A DNA stretch of 64,000 bases. It comes from Chrysoporthe austroafricana. Taxonomy: Eukaryota > Ascomycota > Sordariomycetes > Diaporthales > Cryphonectriaceae. Position 1 is the stretch's first letter, and each line of letters starts with the position of its first letter. The notes beneath the pieces are model-generated. The model did not search any database. It saw nothing but the letters and a program-made list of their open reading frames with translations, and had not been told where the DNA came from. The stretch covers positions 1,364,001 through 1,428,000 of the forward strand of contig JYIP02000003.1 in the NCBI GenBank assembly GCA_001051155.2, written 5' to 3'. The position numbers and the translations under genes are program-made. Below are positions 47,617-60,000 of the stretch, in pieces.

Positions 47617-48311
47617 GGTTGGACGAGATATTCTAGAGACTAGAGACCGAGAGGATGATATTGTTACAAGGGCAGGAATCTGAGCTTGGAAGGGGTCTTT
47701 ATTCAACGATAAATGTTAAGGTGGTCTAAGGAGTGCTGAAGAACCAGGTCCAACCTTGATCCGTCGGGCTCGTTCCCGCCGTACTTATAGGCCTTGGTTC
47801 TCGACGTCTGCCTCAGGCATCTATTGCACAGCCCCCTTCTTTATGCAGTTGGGCCTGACCGGTCAAGCCCAACGGCGCGTAACTCGCAATGCCTTAATAT
47901 CCCTCCGCTCCTGGGGCGCCCCTAGGTGTCCGTGTAACAGATATCGACGTCGGAGAATGATGTTGGCAGCGCTGAGGAACAAACCTGAAAGGCAGTTTGA
48001 CTTGGAGCAAGAAAAGAGGTCTGCCTACAAGAGCCTCACCTACCTACAGAGTACCATAACTTTTCCATCTACACTAAGACTCAATTCAATCTACTCGTGG
48101 TGTACCTGAACAGCTGCTGTAAGCCACGATCTCGCCACTTCACCTTCGGAAACAGGGGGGGGGGCAAGGGAATTGAGGTCTAGAGGTGTTGACGTAGTTT
48201 ACGAAAGAAGAATAATGCCACTGTCATCTGTACCTTAAACTAGGGAGAGAGGGGTAACTGGATCCATTCGAAAAAAGACAAGGAATTCGAGTTGCATGCA
48301 AAAGAAATGTT
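47617..48311. other. Intergenic region before tRNA-Gly
   Basis: 3' region of the protease gene and the Pol III termination region of the minus-strand tRNA. A 117-codon frame at 47756-48109 has no motif. Confidence 0.5.
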
Positions 48312-48382
48312 ATCGCCGGAGGGAATCGAACCCCCATCCTCCGCATGGGAAACGGAGATACTAGCCGTTGTACTACGACGAT
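48312..48382 (-). tRNA. tRNA-Gly (anticodon CCC)
   Basis: Read on the minus strand the 71 nt fold as a full cloverleaf. The acceptor stem is ATCGTCG paired with CGGCGAT (one G-U). The D stem is GTAC/GTAT. The anticodon arm is TCCGT-TTCCCAT-GCGGA with anticodon CCC. The T arm is GGGGG-TTCGATT-CCCTC. There is no intron. Beyond the 3' end the minus strand reads TTTCTTTT, a Pol III stop. It decodes the GGG glycine codon. Confidence 0.95.
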
Positions 48383-49928
48383 TGGAAGTCCTGATTGGTT
48401 CTGGTGAGTGACAGGTTCATTCATAGGAGACGATTCGAACACTTGTGACGTTCGATTTGGAGTGGCAGTCATTGTTCGCGGCCGGAGAAGGGGTTATCTG
48501 CTGCAATGGCTCTGGAATGTTCGAATACTTGCATTGAGATGCTAGACCTCATACTCAAGGCTATCTTGCCAGGAACCTTGAAGCAGTACGTATGACCAAT
48601 CCTCAGGATTTGAGGAGGGTCTCTTAATTATACAGAACACATAATCCTCTAGAATGATGATCAGCTTTCCATATTTCCGCAGGAGAACCCCGCAAGTCAG
48701 CGGCTTTGCGTGACCAATTCGTAATTTTGTGTCACGTCCGATTTTAGTGCACTATTTCTACGGTATGCATACAAAGCCATGAATAATAACGTTGTTATTA
48801 TGCCTTGGGGATGGCAATGGCGCCACCCATTGCATATAGCACGCAGGAAATTCTTACACGATGCGTACCGAAGAAAGACACTAGCTAGAGGTTAATCAGC
48901 TGTCAAGTCTCGACCATGGATCTGATCTTCACTCATTGATAGAAATACCAGGTTGAATTGCCAAGAATGCCTAGATTGAAGGCTGCCAATCAACATTTAT
49001 GGAATGAACAAAACAGCTATCAGCGATAGTTGTCGCAACATAGTGATTGTGGTGGGACTCCGAACCTCTCTTTTCCTTTTCTCTTTGCACAGCTTTTGTG
49101 CTCGACGTTTCTTCATAGGTTGTTCAGTAAGTCTCATTCAACTTAATGCCTCTTTGAGACTGTATGATATTTGGCAGCAGAGCTGCGGCAGGGTCCGACG
49201 TCAAGAGAAATTCAATAGCCCCAACGCATCCACAGCCGAAGTCAATTACCACAGTGTACACGTTTCGTTTTGGTCATTTCTGAAGACCATTGGGCAAAAT
49301 GATGGTCGTGAGACGAGAACTATCGTTCCAGTCAGATCATGCTTAGGCAAAGCGGAGTCGAATCCCACCGACTCCTGTGGCCGACGCACCTCAGTTGCTC
49401 AAGTGATGAGGCATTAGGGACATACCTCAAGCAATTCTCGTCAAGGACTGTCGGAGGCACTTTGAGGGTCTTACACACGGACCATGACACAGAGAAACAG
49501 AGAGCGAGAGAAAGAGACTCGAGGAAGCGCAGCCTGTCGTTGTGGATTGGATACTTAGGTATGTACCAAAGCAGCCGCGCTGTGGCCGAGCTGAAGGAGT
49601 ACGTGTCTGGTTCCTGATCTATAGTTCCGCTCTAGGGAATTAATAGTCTATTGCCTTTAGCCGAATCGTACACATCTAGCCCAGCCAAGCCATGATGGCT
49701 TGAGTGGGCCTTGACATTAGAGTTTTGGAATTACCATATAGCAGAGTGCGGGGGTGGACGCCAGATCTGGGGTGAACCAGTATGATCCATGTTAGGACCA
49801 GAGCAAACGGCATTAGTGATATTGGCTGCATTGTTCGGCAGTTGCCCCGTGGGAATTTAATAACATTCGAGCACAGGATGCTTTTCGAAAGAAACCTGAT
49901 CTGACTGAATAGAAACATCGTTTAGGAA
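48383..49928. other. Intergenic region, AT-rich
   Basis: About 1.5 kb between the tRNA and the 3' end of the minus-strand SDR. The sequence is AT-richer than the left half of the window. Short frames on both strands (49004-49417, 49676-49918) carry no motif. Confidence 0.5.
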
Positions 49929-50904
49929 TTAAGCATATCCTAATTTCCAGAAAGTGTCCAGATTCTTTCTGCTGTCCTCATCTACGTAGTCGTGCGGAGG
50001 CCGAAGCGTCACACTGTCTCCATGTATCTCGGCGACCTCGCCGTTCAAGTTGGGATCGGATGTGAGCTGAACGACGCCCTTGACCAATGTAGACATCGGA
50101 GTAACAATCATGTCCTTGAACAAAGCCTTGTCCGGGGCAATATTCGTCACTGCCGCAGAAGAGAGTCAGTCTGAGTTGTGAGAGAGACAGCCTCAGGGAC
50201 ATGTCCTGGAAGCAGGGCGGGGCACATGATCACCTAAGACTGCTGGCGCCAGTGCATTGATCTGAATCTTGTGCCGCTCCAAAATTGGGGCAGTCGAGCG
50301 AACAAGAGCGATCACTCCAGACTTTGTAGCTGCGTAGAGAGGCGAGACCGGGAAAGGATAAAGACCCGCATTGCTCGCCGTGCAGATAATGGAACCCCGA
50401 GAGGGCTCAGTCGACGGATTCTTGTTCATGTAGTGTATTGCCAGCTTTACGGCTGTTCAATCTCATCAGCATTCGATTTCGTGGGTGCGTCATGGGAGCC
50501 TCACAGAATATGACGCCGGAGAGGTTCACGTCCATGATTTTGAGGTTGGGTTCCTTGGGCTCGTCGTCCTCGATGCTCGCCAGGGCACTTGAACCCTTTT
50601 CTCCGATTCCCGCATTCGCACAGACGACATCGATCCTTCCGAATTGAGTGTATACCTCCTTGAAGTTCTCAGCCTGGCTCTGCCATGACGATACGTCGCA
50701 CGTCTTGAACACAACCCTCTCGTTATGGCTTTCTGAGGCGATTTCGGACACGACTCTCCTTCCGGCCTCGATATTGACATCGAACACGGCCACGTTGTAA
50801 CCCTGGGAAGCAAAATACTTTGACATTGCCAGCCCAATTCCGCTGGCGCCGCCAGAGACGATGGCCGTCCGGGGTTTGCGATCGTTTGCGCCGTTCCACG
50901 CCAT
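49929..50904 (-). CDS. Short-chain dehydrogenase/reductase (15-PGDH-like classical SDR)
   Basis: Three exons on the minus strand: 50904-50505, 50452-50234 and 50149-49929; 279 residues. Introns are GTGAGG...AACAG (52 nt) and GTGATC...GGCAG (84 nt). The NAD(P)-binding motif is SGGASGIG (residues 17-24); VFDVN ends the second strand and its Asp favours NAD. CANAG follows. The catalytic residues are Ser160 (ICTASNAG), Tyr173 and Lys177 (YAATK). The substrate would be a secondary alcohol or ketone; which one cannot be told. It is transcribed away from a second SDR across a 399-nt gap, suggesting linked control. Confidence 0.92.
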
Positions 50905-51303
50905 AATAAGTGACTAAATATCTGTGAGCCAAATGGTAGGAGAGCGTCTGACCGGATTGTGGCAGCCTACTCGAGAGAATCAATGTGAGCCAACTTTTGA
51001 GACAAAGTACCGTGCTTCGTAGCTGGGAGGGGCCTTCACTGCCCGCAGTCAACGATGTCGAGCTGGGAAATCAATGTGGAGATACTCATTGCGGCGGGAA
51101 TGGTTGACCCGGTCTCCGCAAGTTGACGCCGGCTTTCCCTATCACAACGCCCTAGAATAGACCCGCTTGTGAGCCAACCTGGCGCTGGTGTTGGCGACCC
51201 CGCAGGACACGGAATAGTTTTCAATTCTCAAAACATCAAATACTCGGCATGTTTTCAATTACACAGCTGTCTAGCTGCTTGACTAACACACACCTCTATT
51301 ACA
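50905..51303. promoter_or_regulatory. Shared divergent promoter of two SDR genes
   Basis: This 399-nt gap separates the start codons of two oppositely transcribed short-chain dehydrogenases, so both promoters must lie here. No obvious palindromic operator or TATA was identified. Confidence 0.6.
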
Positions 51304-52416
51304 ATGACTGAGCTACATTATTCCGAAAGCGATGTGCAGACACTCAAGGATAGAGTTGTCGTGCTCACAGGCAAGATTGTTCCGCATCTGACTTCCCTTT
51401 CAGCCCGCCGTGTTGTTGCTTACACCGTGTAAACCTATAGGAGGAGCTCAGGGCATTGGCGCCGCTACTGTGGCCTTGTACCACAGCCTCGGAGCGCACG
51501 TATACTTCGGAGATTGCGACGAACCCAAAGGAAAGAAAGTTGAGCAAGAGCTGCAGTCAAAGGGCGTTGGAGGATCGGCACATTTCCAGAAGCTTGATGT
51601 ACGAGACTATGCCTCTCAGTTGGCATTGTTCGATGTTCCATTTAAGGAACATGGGCACATCGACGTAGCAATCTCCTGTGCAGCGGTCCATGAGCCCGGG
51701 GGCTGGCTTGAACCTGCAGATCTAGACCTCGATTCCGTCAGGAAGGTAAGAACTATTCCATATATCTCCGGAAGATATCTAGACTGAGAGCCTATTAGGA
51801 GCCGATCCCGCTGAAAGAACATATCGACATCAATCTCGTCAGCGTCGTCTCTTTCAGTAGAATCGCCCTCGCCTATATGAAAGCAAGCGAGCCACCGAAA
51901 GATAGTACACCCTTCTCAAAATCCATCTGCCTGATCTCTTCGATAGCCGGAATTACCGAAGCACCGGGACTCTTCGCCTATTCGGCATCCAAACATGGTG
52001 TCATCGGCCTAATGCGTGCTTTGCGGCCGTGGGCACCCGTGAGATACGGCGTCAGGGCCAACGCAATCTGCCCCTGGGCTACCGACACTCAGATGCTGGC
52101 CGCGGTGAAGAACAAATGGGTCAAAGAGAAAATGCCAATGAACACACCGCATGACGTGGCCAAGATCATTGTCCAGTGCTCGGCGGATCAAAGCCTCAAT
52201 GGCACAGCGATTTTTGTGGCCGGAGGTAGATTCTTTGATACCGAAGAGGGCGTTAATAGGACACTGCCGCGGTGGATGGGAGAGCAGAATGCGAAAGAGT
52301 TCATGAAGGGACAAGAAATCCTTGGATTAGTAAGTTCCCCTAGCGGCTTATAAAACCATTGTCGGGAATATAAACTAACATTGACTGTGTTCCAGGGAGA
52401 CAATTGGACCGATTGA
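51304..52416 (+). CDS. Short-chain dehydrogenase/reductase with a GC-AG intron
   Basis: Four exons: 51304-51370, 51441-51745, 51799-52329 and 52396-52416; 307 residues. The first intron begins GCAAGA and ends CTATAG, a GC-AG intron; no GT donor nearby would yield the required TGGAQGIG. The other introns are GTAAGA...ATTAG and GTAAGT...TCCAG, and the last exon codes only six residues. The cofactor motif is TGGAQGIG (residues 22-29) with an Asp after strand 2 (FGDCDE), pointing to NAD. The usual NNAG is replaced by SCAAVHE. Catalytic residues are Ser172 (LISSIAG), Tyr185 and Lys189 (YSASK). It resembles the 15-hydroxyprostaglandin-dehydrogenase-like group of its divergent neighbour. Substrate unknown. 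Confidence 0.9.
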
Positions 52417-53055
52417 CGCTTGAGTCAGCTATCAAAATCTAGCATTTCAAGACATTACTGACTTCACCAGTGTATATTATCCTGACATGAGGTCAAGCCT
52501 GGAATGATGCCCATAATTACCAGATTGAGTGCTTAGAGGTGTTCCTGATAAGGCTCGAATATAAAGCAGTCACAACTACTATAGAATCTTCAAATTCACG
52601 GATCTAGCTTTCTCAAAATTGATTTTGCTGTACCAGAAGCACTGCTAGGTACATCCACGAAAGATTCCCTATGTAACGAAGAGCAGCATTTCAAGTTTGG
52701 ACTTGGGCTCGTCAAAGACGTTCTCTCTTGGTAGAATAACAGATGAGGAGACTGTTTAATTTATACAAACGTGGCAACAGCAGCTACGACTCGTGGAAAG
52801 ACCAGGATATTGAAATGAACTCCATTAATCAACACCAAAGACGTATTAACGATTTCCCCCTAGCACATCAGTCTCAGAGCTAGTTGCACGCTGACTACTG
52901 CATCAACTCAGCAGACTGAATATAGGAACGCAGCAGCAACAGACCTCGCCTGCTAGCGGCTCGGTATCTTCATCCGCAATTGGCACATTCTCAGGGTTCA
53001 ACCTTCACTCACGCGCAGGCTTAACTGACCGGATGAATGTAGCTCAGCCATGATA
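52417..53055. other. AT-rich intergenic region
   Basis: No frame of note on either strand. It separates the convergent 3' ends of the plus-strand SDR gene and the minus-strand chromodomain gene. Confidence 0.5.
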
Positions 53056-53721
53056 TCACACTGAAAAGTCGTCATCTTTGTGTGACGCAGGCTGCTCACG
53101 CCGTACGTACGCGACATGCCAGTCATGGAGTCGTCTCGAGGGACCCACTTTCTCAGGCCAAAGTGCGTGAAACTCCTGCAGTTTCACAGGACAGTTCTTG
53201 AGGTTCGAAGCAGGGTACCATTCGAAATCAGGAGGCCAGTGGGTCCAGTGGACTTGATAATAAAGTCGTCCGTTCAGTATCATCGAGTCAAGAACTTGTT
53301 CGACTTGCCATTGCAGCTGATTATGCACCATGACGCCTCCATCGCTTGACCCTCCAAACCAGGGAATTTGGCTTCGGGATTCAGACCTGGACTTGGCGAC
53401 TGAGATCATATTGCTGTTGCTGCGAGTGGGTTGGAAAGGGATGCCGCTTCCATGATTCGGGTACTCGCGCTGCCTCGTGAGACAGTTTCGAACGATGGCA
53501 TCCTGATCACCGTGCGTCCAGCTCCGATGCACCGTCAAGAATTGGCGGTTACTACTCAGCTTATAGCCTCGATATCGCTGGGCACCGTCCACGTATATGT
53601 GAGCGTATCCAAGTGTTCCAATCCAGTTCGGATGCCAGAATTCCTCGCTCGGGAGGATACTTATATGAGCTTCGGAGTCGGCTTTTCCCCCACCGTTCGT
53701 AGTGTGATGATAAGGAGCACT
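53056..53721 (-). CDS. Chromodomain protein, 5' end unresolved
   Basis: An open minus-strand frame of 222 codons ending at 53056. It has no ATG before its middle, so it must be the terminal exon of a longer gene; a TGA closes the frame just above 53721. The upstream part looks coding (ISILPSEEFWHPNWIGTLGY, GYAHIYVDGAQRYRGYKL). The C-terminal third is a chromodomain: WQVEQVLDSMILNGRLYYQV, then HWTHWPPDFEWYPASNLKN and LQEFHALWPEK. The third aromatic-cage position seems retained (W and Y present). Standalone fungal chromodomains of this EWYPAS type occur both in chromatin proteins and in retroelement integrases. No integrase core is visible here, so a host or orphan gene is more likely. Confidence 0.7.
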   Translation of the reverse strand, partial: SAPYHHTTNGGGKADSEAHISILPSEEFWHPNWIGTLGYAHIYVDGAQRYRGYKLSSNRQFLTVHRSWTHGDQDAIVRNCLTRQREYPNHGSGIPFQPTRSNSNMISVAKSRSESRSQIPWFGGSSDGGVMVHNQLQWQVEQVLDSMILNGRLYYQVHWTHWPPDFEWYPASNLKNCPVKLQEFHALWPEKVGPSRRLHDWHVAYVRREQPASHKDDDFSV

Positions 53722-53886
53722 TCAACCACTCTCAGCTCTTGAGTCATTCCCACACCGTACGTGTGCAGTGTACATCGTGGGCGAAGGGTTCCGTGAGCAC
53801 TTACACTACTACACAAGTCTTGATAGTGTGCGACAGTTGTAGAGAGGATGGAGATACCCCGTTTTCGTCCTAGTTACAGCCAGGGC

Positions 53887-54126
53887 TTAGTACACAGCAA
53901 AGTCTCGTGATGGCCTGTAATTGTTGTATCTTACTAGGACGCCACGGCGCCATGCATCTGCCCATGTCCTAATAACATCGATATGTCAGTCCCATTGGCT
54001 GATTAGAAAAATCTCGTACTTCGGTTGAGTGAACCTGAAAATCAACAAGAGCGGCGATCCATCTAAGTTTGTAGTATTGCAAGATGCTTGATAATCCGGG
54101 ATTCTTGCTCGGGGAGGGCCAGCCAT
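53887..54126 (-). CDS. Possible upstream exons of the chromodomain gene or a separate small gene
   Basis: Exons 54126-54035 and 53968-53887 on the minus strand join in phase across a 66-nt GTTCAC...ATTAG intron to give 58 residues ending in TAA. The second exon reads TWADAWRRGVLVRYNNYRP, which looks truly coding. The stop may be bypassed by a further splice toward the chromodomain exon, for example through a GTGTAC donor just before it, or the gene may be broken. Between the two, a frame with STTVAHYQDLC near 53810 could be another exon. Confidence 0.35.
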
Positions 54127-55175
54127 GGTAATGCGGTTGAATCTTCTGGGAGGCTGAAACTTCTCTTGACTGAATTGAAAATTCAAGGCTCCAAAATCAG
54201 AATGCAGTCAAGCGGCTAAGAGGTCTAGGAGAGCTTGATAGATATGAAGTTGGTTATGGTCGGTGTATATGTAATTGAGCCACAACCTGGACTAGAGACT
54301 AAATTACCGAGGTAACCTCTCACAATGGAGCGTTTGGTATACCAGTACGCAAACGGAATATTAGTAGCAACGAACAGACTTCGAAAAGACGAGACTACAA
54401 AGGCGTAGATTTATCATGTTGCAAGTCTTTATGAGTAGGTAGGGCTTTTTTTGTTCGAACTGTGAATTGCGGAAATCAGAACAAAGAAATGTGCTAGCGA
54501 ACATCTACCTAGCCGGCCAGTGAATACGTATGTTGAACTCAACAATAGTTTCCATCATGAACCCAGTGGTTAATGACATCAATTTCAGAATATGACCGAA
54601 ATCTCTAGAATGCTACTATGTAAGACAATTAAAAAGTCGGGTTCTGTTGAAGGGGCCAGAAAGCACCAGCCCGGTAACTTCGGCATGGTCAGCTTGATGA
54701 CATCGAACACCTCGTACGGGTGTGTGCTGAGAAAGGCGAGCGGCGATAACATTGGTGATTTACAATCTGTCTATATTTTTCAACTGTCCGTCAGAGAAGC
54801 GCTGGAAAGATGTTGAAGTAAGTAGCGGTGAGCATACTGAGGCACAGAACAGACATGGGACTGTGCTGTTTTCTCTAGCCTTTTCGGATAGCGAGAGGGA
54901 ACCAGAAGCAAGAAGAAAAAAAAATCCCTCTATAGCTAGAGATGTATTCTCACCTTTCTGCTACCGAGAAGCTAGTATCAACTATGACCTGCCTTCCTTT
55001 TTCATACAATCCTCAGCACTTTTCATTGAAGCTGGCAAGTGCCTTCAGAGTTCCCAATCTGCAATGAAACAATACGTTATTTAACCAACGCTTATCTGCC
55101 ATTCTTGGTCCTTTTGTATGGCTGACTATTACTTCTCGTGTCCTGGAAGCTCTGTATGATGTCTGCCTGGCGATA

Positions 55176-55433
55176 TCACCGGAGACACCCGTCGGAGAGG
55201 CGACTACGGAGCGATTCTACGGTGGAATCCGTGATTCCTGGCTCTCCGACCACGTCCATGGATCGGCTGTAATAATCCTGTAGACTTCTTTCTGACGACT
55301 GATAGCGCAAGATCGAGATTACGCATGTCATGGAATCGTCTCGCTTCCTAGGCCTTGAGTCAATGGAATCTCGAATTCGAGCTAGATGAAAGGCCGTGAT
55401 AGCGACGGGAAGGACACATGTCAATAGTGACAA
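55176..55433 (-). pseudogene. Possible relic of a fungal-specific transcription factor C-terminus
   Basis: An 85-codon minus-strand frame containing CVLPVAITAFHLARIRDSID followed by a charged segment and LQDYYSRSMDVV. This spacing of a C..PVA hydrophobic helix, a basic linker and a second helix resembles the region near the end of the Zn2Cys6 middle-homology domain. No Zn2Cys6 cluster or continuing exon is nearby, so it is probably a remnant. The assignment rests on pattern only. Confidence 0.25.
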
Positions 55434-56658
55434 ATATAGATCATGTTACATCATGACTTCTTCTTGAATTGACCACGTGTCCTATATCTCAAGGCCCATT
55501 CTCGAACCTGCGGACAAATTGTCTCGCACCATGCCCTCTTTAGACGATCTTCATTGTCTAGCCTCATCAGAGCTCCAGGAGCCGGACTTCTGGTACATGC
55601 CGATCAGTAACAACTCTTGCTTAGATACTTCGAGAGGGGTCTGGTCTGGGTGATCGAGCTTGAGATACTGTTCATGAGACAGATATAGGTACTTTCAACC
55701 TGGGAGCAGGTACAAGAGCAGCTGAAGCCATTCTCAGCGCGGGGTTAGCTTCAGAGGGGTCTACACAGAGAACCCCTAGGTAGGCCAGTGTGCCATACCG
55801 TAAAATTGCTTGGTTTCTTGGCTCCTGCTGCTCATATGATGTCCAGAGGATGCTGCGATGATAGACCTAGCTGGTCTGTGTAGAACCCCCCCCCCAAAAA
55901 GTTTCCAGTCATATCCATAAACCTCCGCGAGAGCGCATCTATTTTTGTCCACACGCAATGGAGATGTGAGAAGGCAATAAATTTCACTGGACGTAGAAGT
56001 CGAAGTTCTTTTCTGGCGTCGAATCTGCTCTTTTTCAGAGTTCCCGCTCCACCAACCGCGATCGTGTTGCCATCTTACAATACTAAATATCTAGCAGTCA
56101 AGTGGTGGCACATCTTGGCTAGCAATTTCGTGCTGTCTGCGCGCCCACAGCGTACAAGCACCGTTTCTCACTGTAATTTTACAATAGCAACATCTTTCCT
56201 CGACTTTTGGTATCACGCAGTAATTCTGCTACCCATTTCACCTAAAGACTGATATACAGCAAAATCAGCAGGCTTCCATCATCCATTAAAACAGGGGCGT
56301 ACATTGTTCTCGATTTAAGTCATTTTCAAGTGTAATCTATCACTATTATCAGACGTTTCCAAAGCAACACTATATATATTTGCCAGGTGTGCTAGTGTCT
56401 ACACTTGCCTGATGTCCGGTGATCATTTTACGGAAACCAGCCACGACTTAGGGACCAGTCACTTACTCAAAGATGATTATTCCGAGATGATCGAATCTCT
56501 GCCGAGTGACGTGCTGTACCTGAAACCGCATGGCCTGCAAGGCTGATCTATATAGCAGTCTATACTGGCCGCAGACTATTTTCAGCCAACTGGGGGTAAT
56601 AATCCCTCTTGAGAGCGGCGACATATGAAAAATCAACATTAGAAAGAGCCACTTCATC

Positions 56659-57086
56659 CTAACTACTTACGCAGCGAACGTCGGCAGAACTAATGATTGA
56701 AATGGACAACGTGCAGCTAGAAAGATCAAATCTAGATGAAATTTTGTCTTTCCGGTCACTAGATCCGGTACCAATTCCGCCAAGTGCGTTGAAGACGACA
56801 TGGAAACAGATGTCCACCACGGAGGTAACTCTCCTATAGTCTATGTCCAAGACGGCCCTGGCTCATTGTCGATGTGGCGAGCAGAACACCAAGATTAAGC
56901 GTCTTCAAGCATTTGGTGCTCGAAGACAAGCAGGGCAGTTTCACCGACAATAACTTGGTTTTTCTCAATATGGATGGAGCCGAGACCCTTGAGACAGCCG
57001 CTCTCATCTGGCCTCATCCCCATCGCACACCGCGCAACGCCTCGTAAGACATGCTGCTCCATATACATCGCCGACAGCGATGTCAC
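56659..57086 (-). pseudogene. Unrecognised coding-like fragments
   Basis: Two minus-strand frames: 57086-56895 (63 codons, with MYMEQHVLRGVARCAMGM and VIVGETALLVFEHQ) and 56850-56659 (with SVVDICFHVVFNALGGIG). They are in different frames with a stop between. They could be exons of one unknown gene or remnants. No family assigned. Confidence 0.2.
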
Positions 57087-60000
57087 TTGAAGCTACAGCA
57101 CCGTTTAACCTCCGCGGCTCTGCGGACCGGATCGCAACCTTCAAGGGCGTTTCAGGTCTGTGGGATTCCCCTCTCTTGGGATGGACCTGCGCCGTTTCAG
57201 AGAAAGTCTGGTTAAGGACAAAGTACTCCGTTATTCCATGCAGACTGCCGCTCTGGCAATCTCCATGCAGAGCCGTGGAGGAGGCGGCTTCCTGCCCAAG
57301 GACCGCAAATGCGGCTCAAAAAGACGCTGTGGTGCGTCCCGAGCCGTGAAAACTGGACAGTGAGATGTCGCAGTCATTCTGCACTTGATTAGAGATATTT
57401 TCGGACGCATTTATGGCTACGAGGGCTTCATTTGAAGATTCTGTAGAATTCTTCTGCTCAGCAGTGAATCGTGAGGGCACAGGTCTGGACGAAGTGACGA
57501 GTCATCTCATCATAAAGTAGCCGATTGGGACAAGTACGTAGGATTGCACTACAAGCTAAGACACTCGACTTGCAAATGGGTTTCCGGGACCCAAGCACCC
57601 AACGTACTTAGCACGGCTGTACCGTAAAATACGGCTGCAGGTCCTTAAGACACAAGTGTGTGTCTGCGGGGTCGGGACGAGGTACTTGAAAGGGACCAGA
57701 GACGCCGACTTAGCGCATCACAGAGGGTCTGAGGAGCACAATTCACTCCTTGATCTAGCACTAATATTAGCTTCGTGCTACTGTGCCCTAGACTTGACAG
57801 TCAGAAGAGCCAGGGCTCAGTACTATTAGATCGTAGATCAGTACCGTACAACTGCACACATGTGTCAGTGCCTACGGGATTTTGGAGAGAGTATTGTGAT
57901 GCTGATTAGTATGAAAGCTGGGCTATAATTATCCTTTGCTGGTATTACTGCAAACAAGCATTCATACCCCTGGCCCCGCGACCTATGATGCTATATGCGA
58001 ATAAACAGAAGCATAAATAGTCAAAATACTACAGCCAAGTATAAAACAAAAACACTTGCGCAGCAGCAGATACCGAACACCGCCGTGATATATACATAGG
58101 TAATTATTCTAGACAGCGGCAGCACCACCATCACCGCCAGTATTACTCTTCACCAGAACTCTTCGCAGAAGATGAACCCACATTGCCTTTGGCATCTATA
58201 GATACATATTCTGCGAGCTAGACAACCCTTTTGCACGTATCTCAAACCTCGACGCCAACTTCTACTTCTTCTCGAGTCCTCCTTGACTACCCTCAGTCAC
58301 CGGCAACTTGCGGATCTCCTGTCACACATGACGAACGTGCGTGCACAAGCCTTTGCTCTCTCCTGTCTATGCATGGCCCGTTGCTCGACCTCTGTCATTG
58401 GCACTTTCCATGGCTGAGGTATCTCGGGCCTCTGACCGGCGCTTGCGAGAAGGAGCGTACACGAACTCCAAGCTCCACGTCATATGATGTCGCTCAACAT
58501 GTGTACATCTGCTCACCCAGACTCCATCGATTCATGCAACCACTCCCTAATATCCCGCGGGATTCGGACAAGTGCTTTTCTTACGACTTTCATTAAGAGG
58601 AGGACTCCTCTGGGGCCTGGTCTGGTCCCGAATGCGCCCGCGTTAGGCCCTACGTAGAAACCATGAGAGCCGAGAGCCGAGTCTGTGACATAGAACGTGC
58701 TACATACCATCGATTAAGCCTAAGTTAATGTGAGCGTCTGGATCTCGACTTAAACTACTATGGGGTTACGAAAAGAGAAGTAGATGAACACCGAGTCCAT
58801 GTCTCTCTGGTGGCTGCACGATGTACTATTTCGCTTGCAGCAGCGTGAGCGTTCGGTACCTACCATTGTGTCGTGAGAGACACATATTTTCCGTACCCAG
58901 TACTTCGTAGCTGCAGGGTCAGTGAGAGCCAGGTAATCGATCACTAGTGCTTCGGCATTTGCCTGCCCAGATATTCGCAGTCCCCGGCCCCTCATGAATA
59001 CACGATACACGCTTCGTCGAAACAAGCCCGGTCCTGGGCAGTGGTCTTGGGGGCTGCATGGAATAGCCATTTGGCCCTCTACCTGCCATCTGGCGAGGCC
59101 ATTACCACCCTGTTGCCCTGCCGCCCTGCCTGTTGCCGGCCCAGTCTGCCCATTTTTTGGTAGTCTATACTTTCCATACCATGGCCAAGTTTCGGAGTTC
59201 ACCACTCCGTCCTCAAGGCTCCCAGAAGGCAGGTCTTTCCTCGTGTAATAGTAAATATAGAAATCCCAATTCTCAACGGCACTTTTCGCGAGATTGCCAT
59301 TGCCCCTTGTTGTTCCCTTAGAGCCCGATTGTGGGGTGGGACCAGGAAGTGCTCATCATAGGTTGTAAGTTGCAGCAATTGGCCTGTGAATGGATGTTAT
59401 TCCAGTCTCCTACTTCGCTGTCAAAAGAGAAAACTGAATCGTAGAAGGCGTGTAGCCTTCGCTACGGTCCCTCTCCCTCCAAACGTTCCCCTATTCCGCT
59501 GCGTTGACTGCAGCCGTACGGACTCTTTTGTCGTTCGAGTAGGGCCTGGTGATCACGCTGTTCGAACCCATCCACCCATCCAAGGTAATATCTCGCATAA
59601 GCTGCAAGTGAAGTCTCGAAGATACTGCAGAACCCCAGAATTTGCCGACTTGACTGTCTTGCGTCTTGCGAACCTTATGACGCTCAAGCAGACCCTGACT
59701 TTTTCCTCATCCGGCATTGTCAGCCTCCGCAGACTCGTTTGACGTACCACCGATCCAGACCCGATTCTTCAACAAGGAAGCTGCAGCCGCACACCTTGCG
59801 ACTTCGCGGCCTCTTGAATATTCGAAGACTCCGAACATGTTAGCTTTTCACGTCCTATAACACGTTCGAAGACATCGTAATATCCCCCTCTGTCCAAATT
59901 TTGCGGTGAAACTGTGATCACCACCGTGTCTGCTGGCCCCTAGTCAGGGTAAAAGGCTTCGAGTACCGCGAGCGCTGGAAACCTTGCCTGTCAGTCTTCC

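Noticed and set aside
53056..53721. Retrotransposon integrase
   Set aside because: Only the chromodomain is present; no integrase core, reverse transcriptase, or LTRs are visible nearby.
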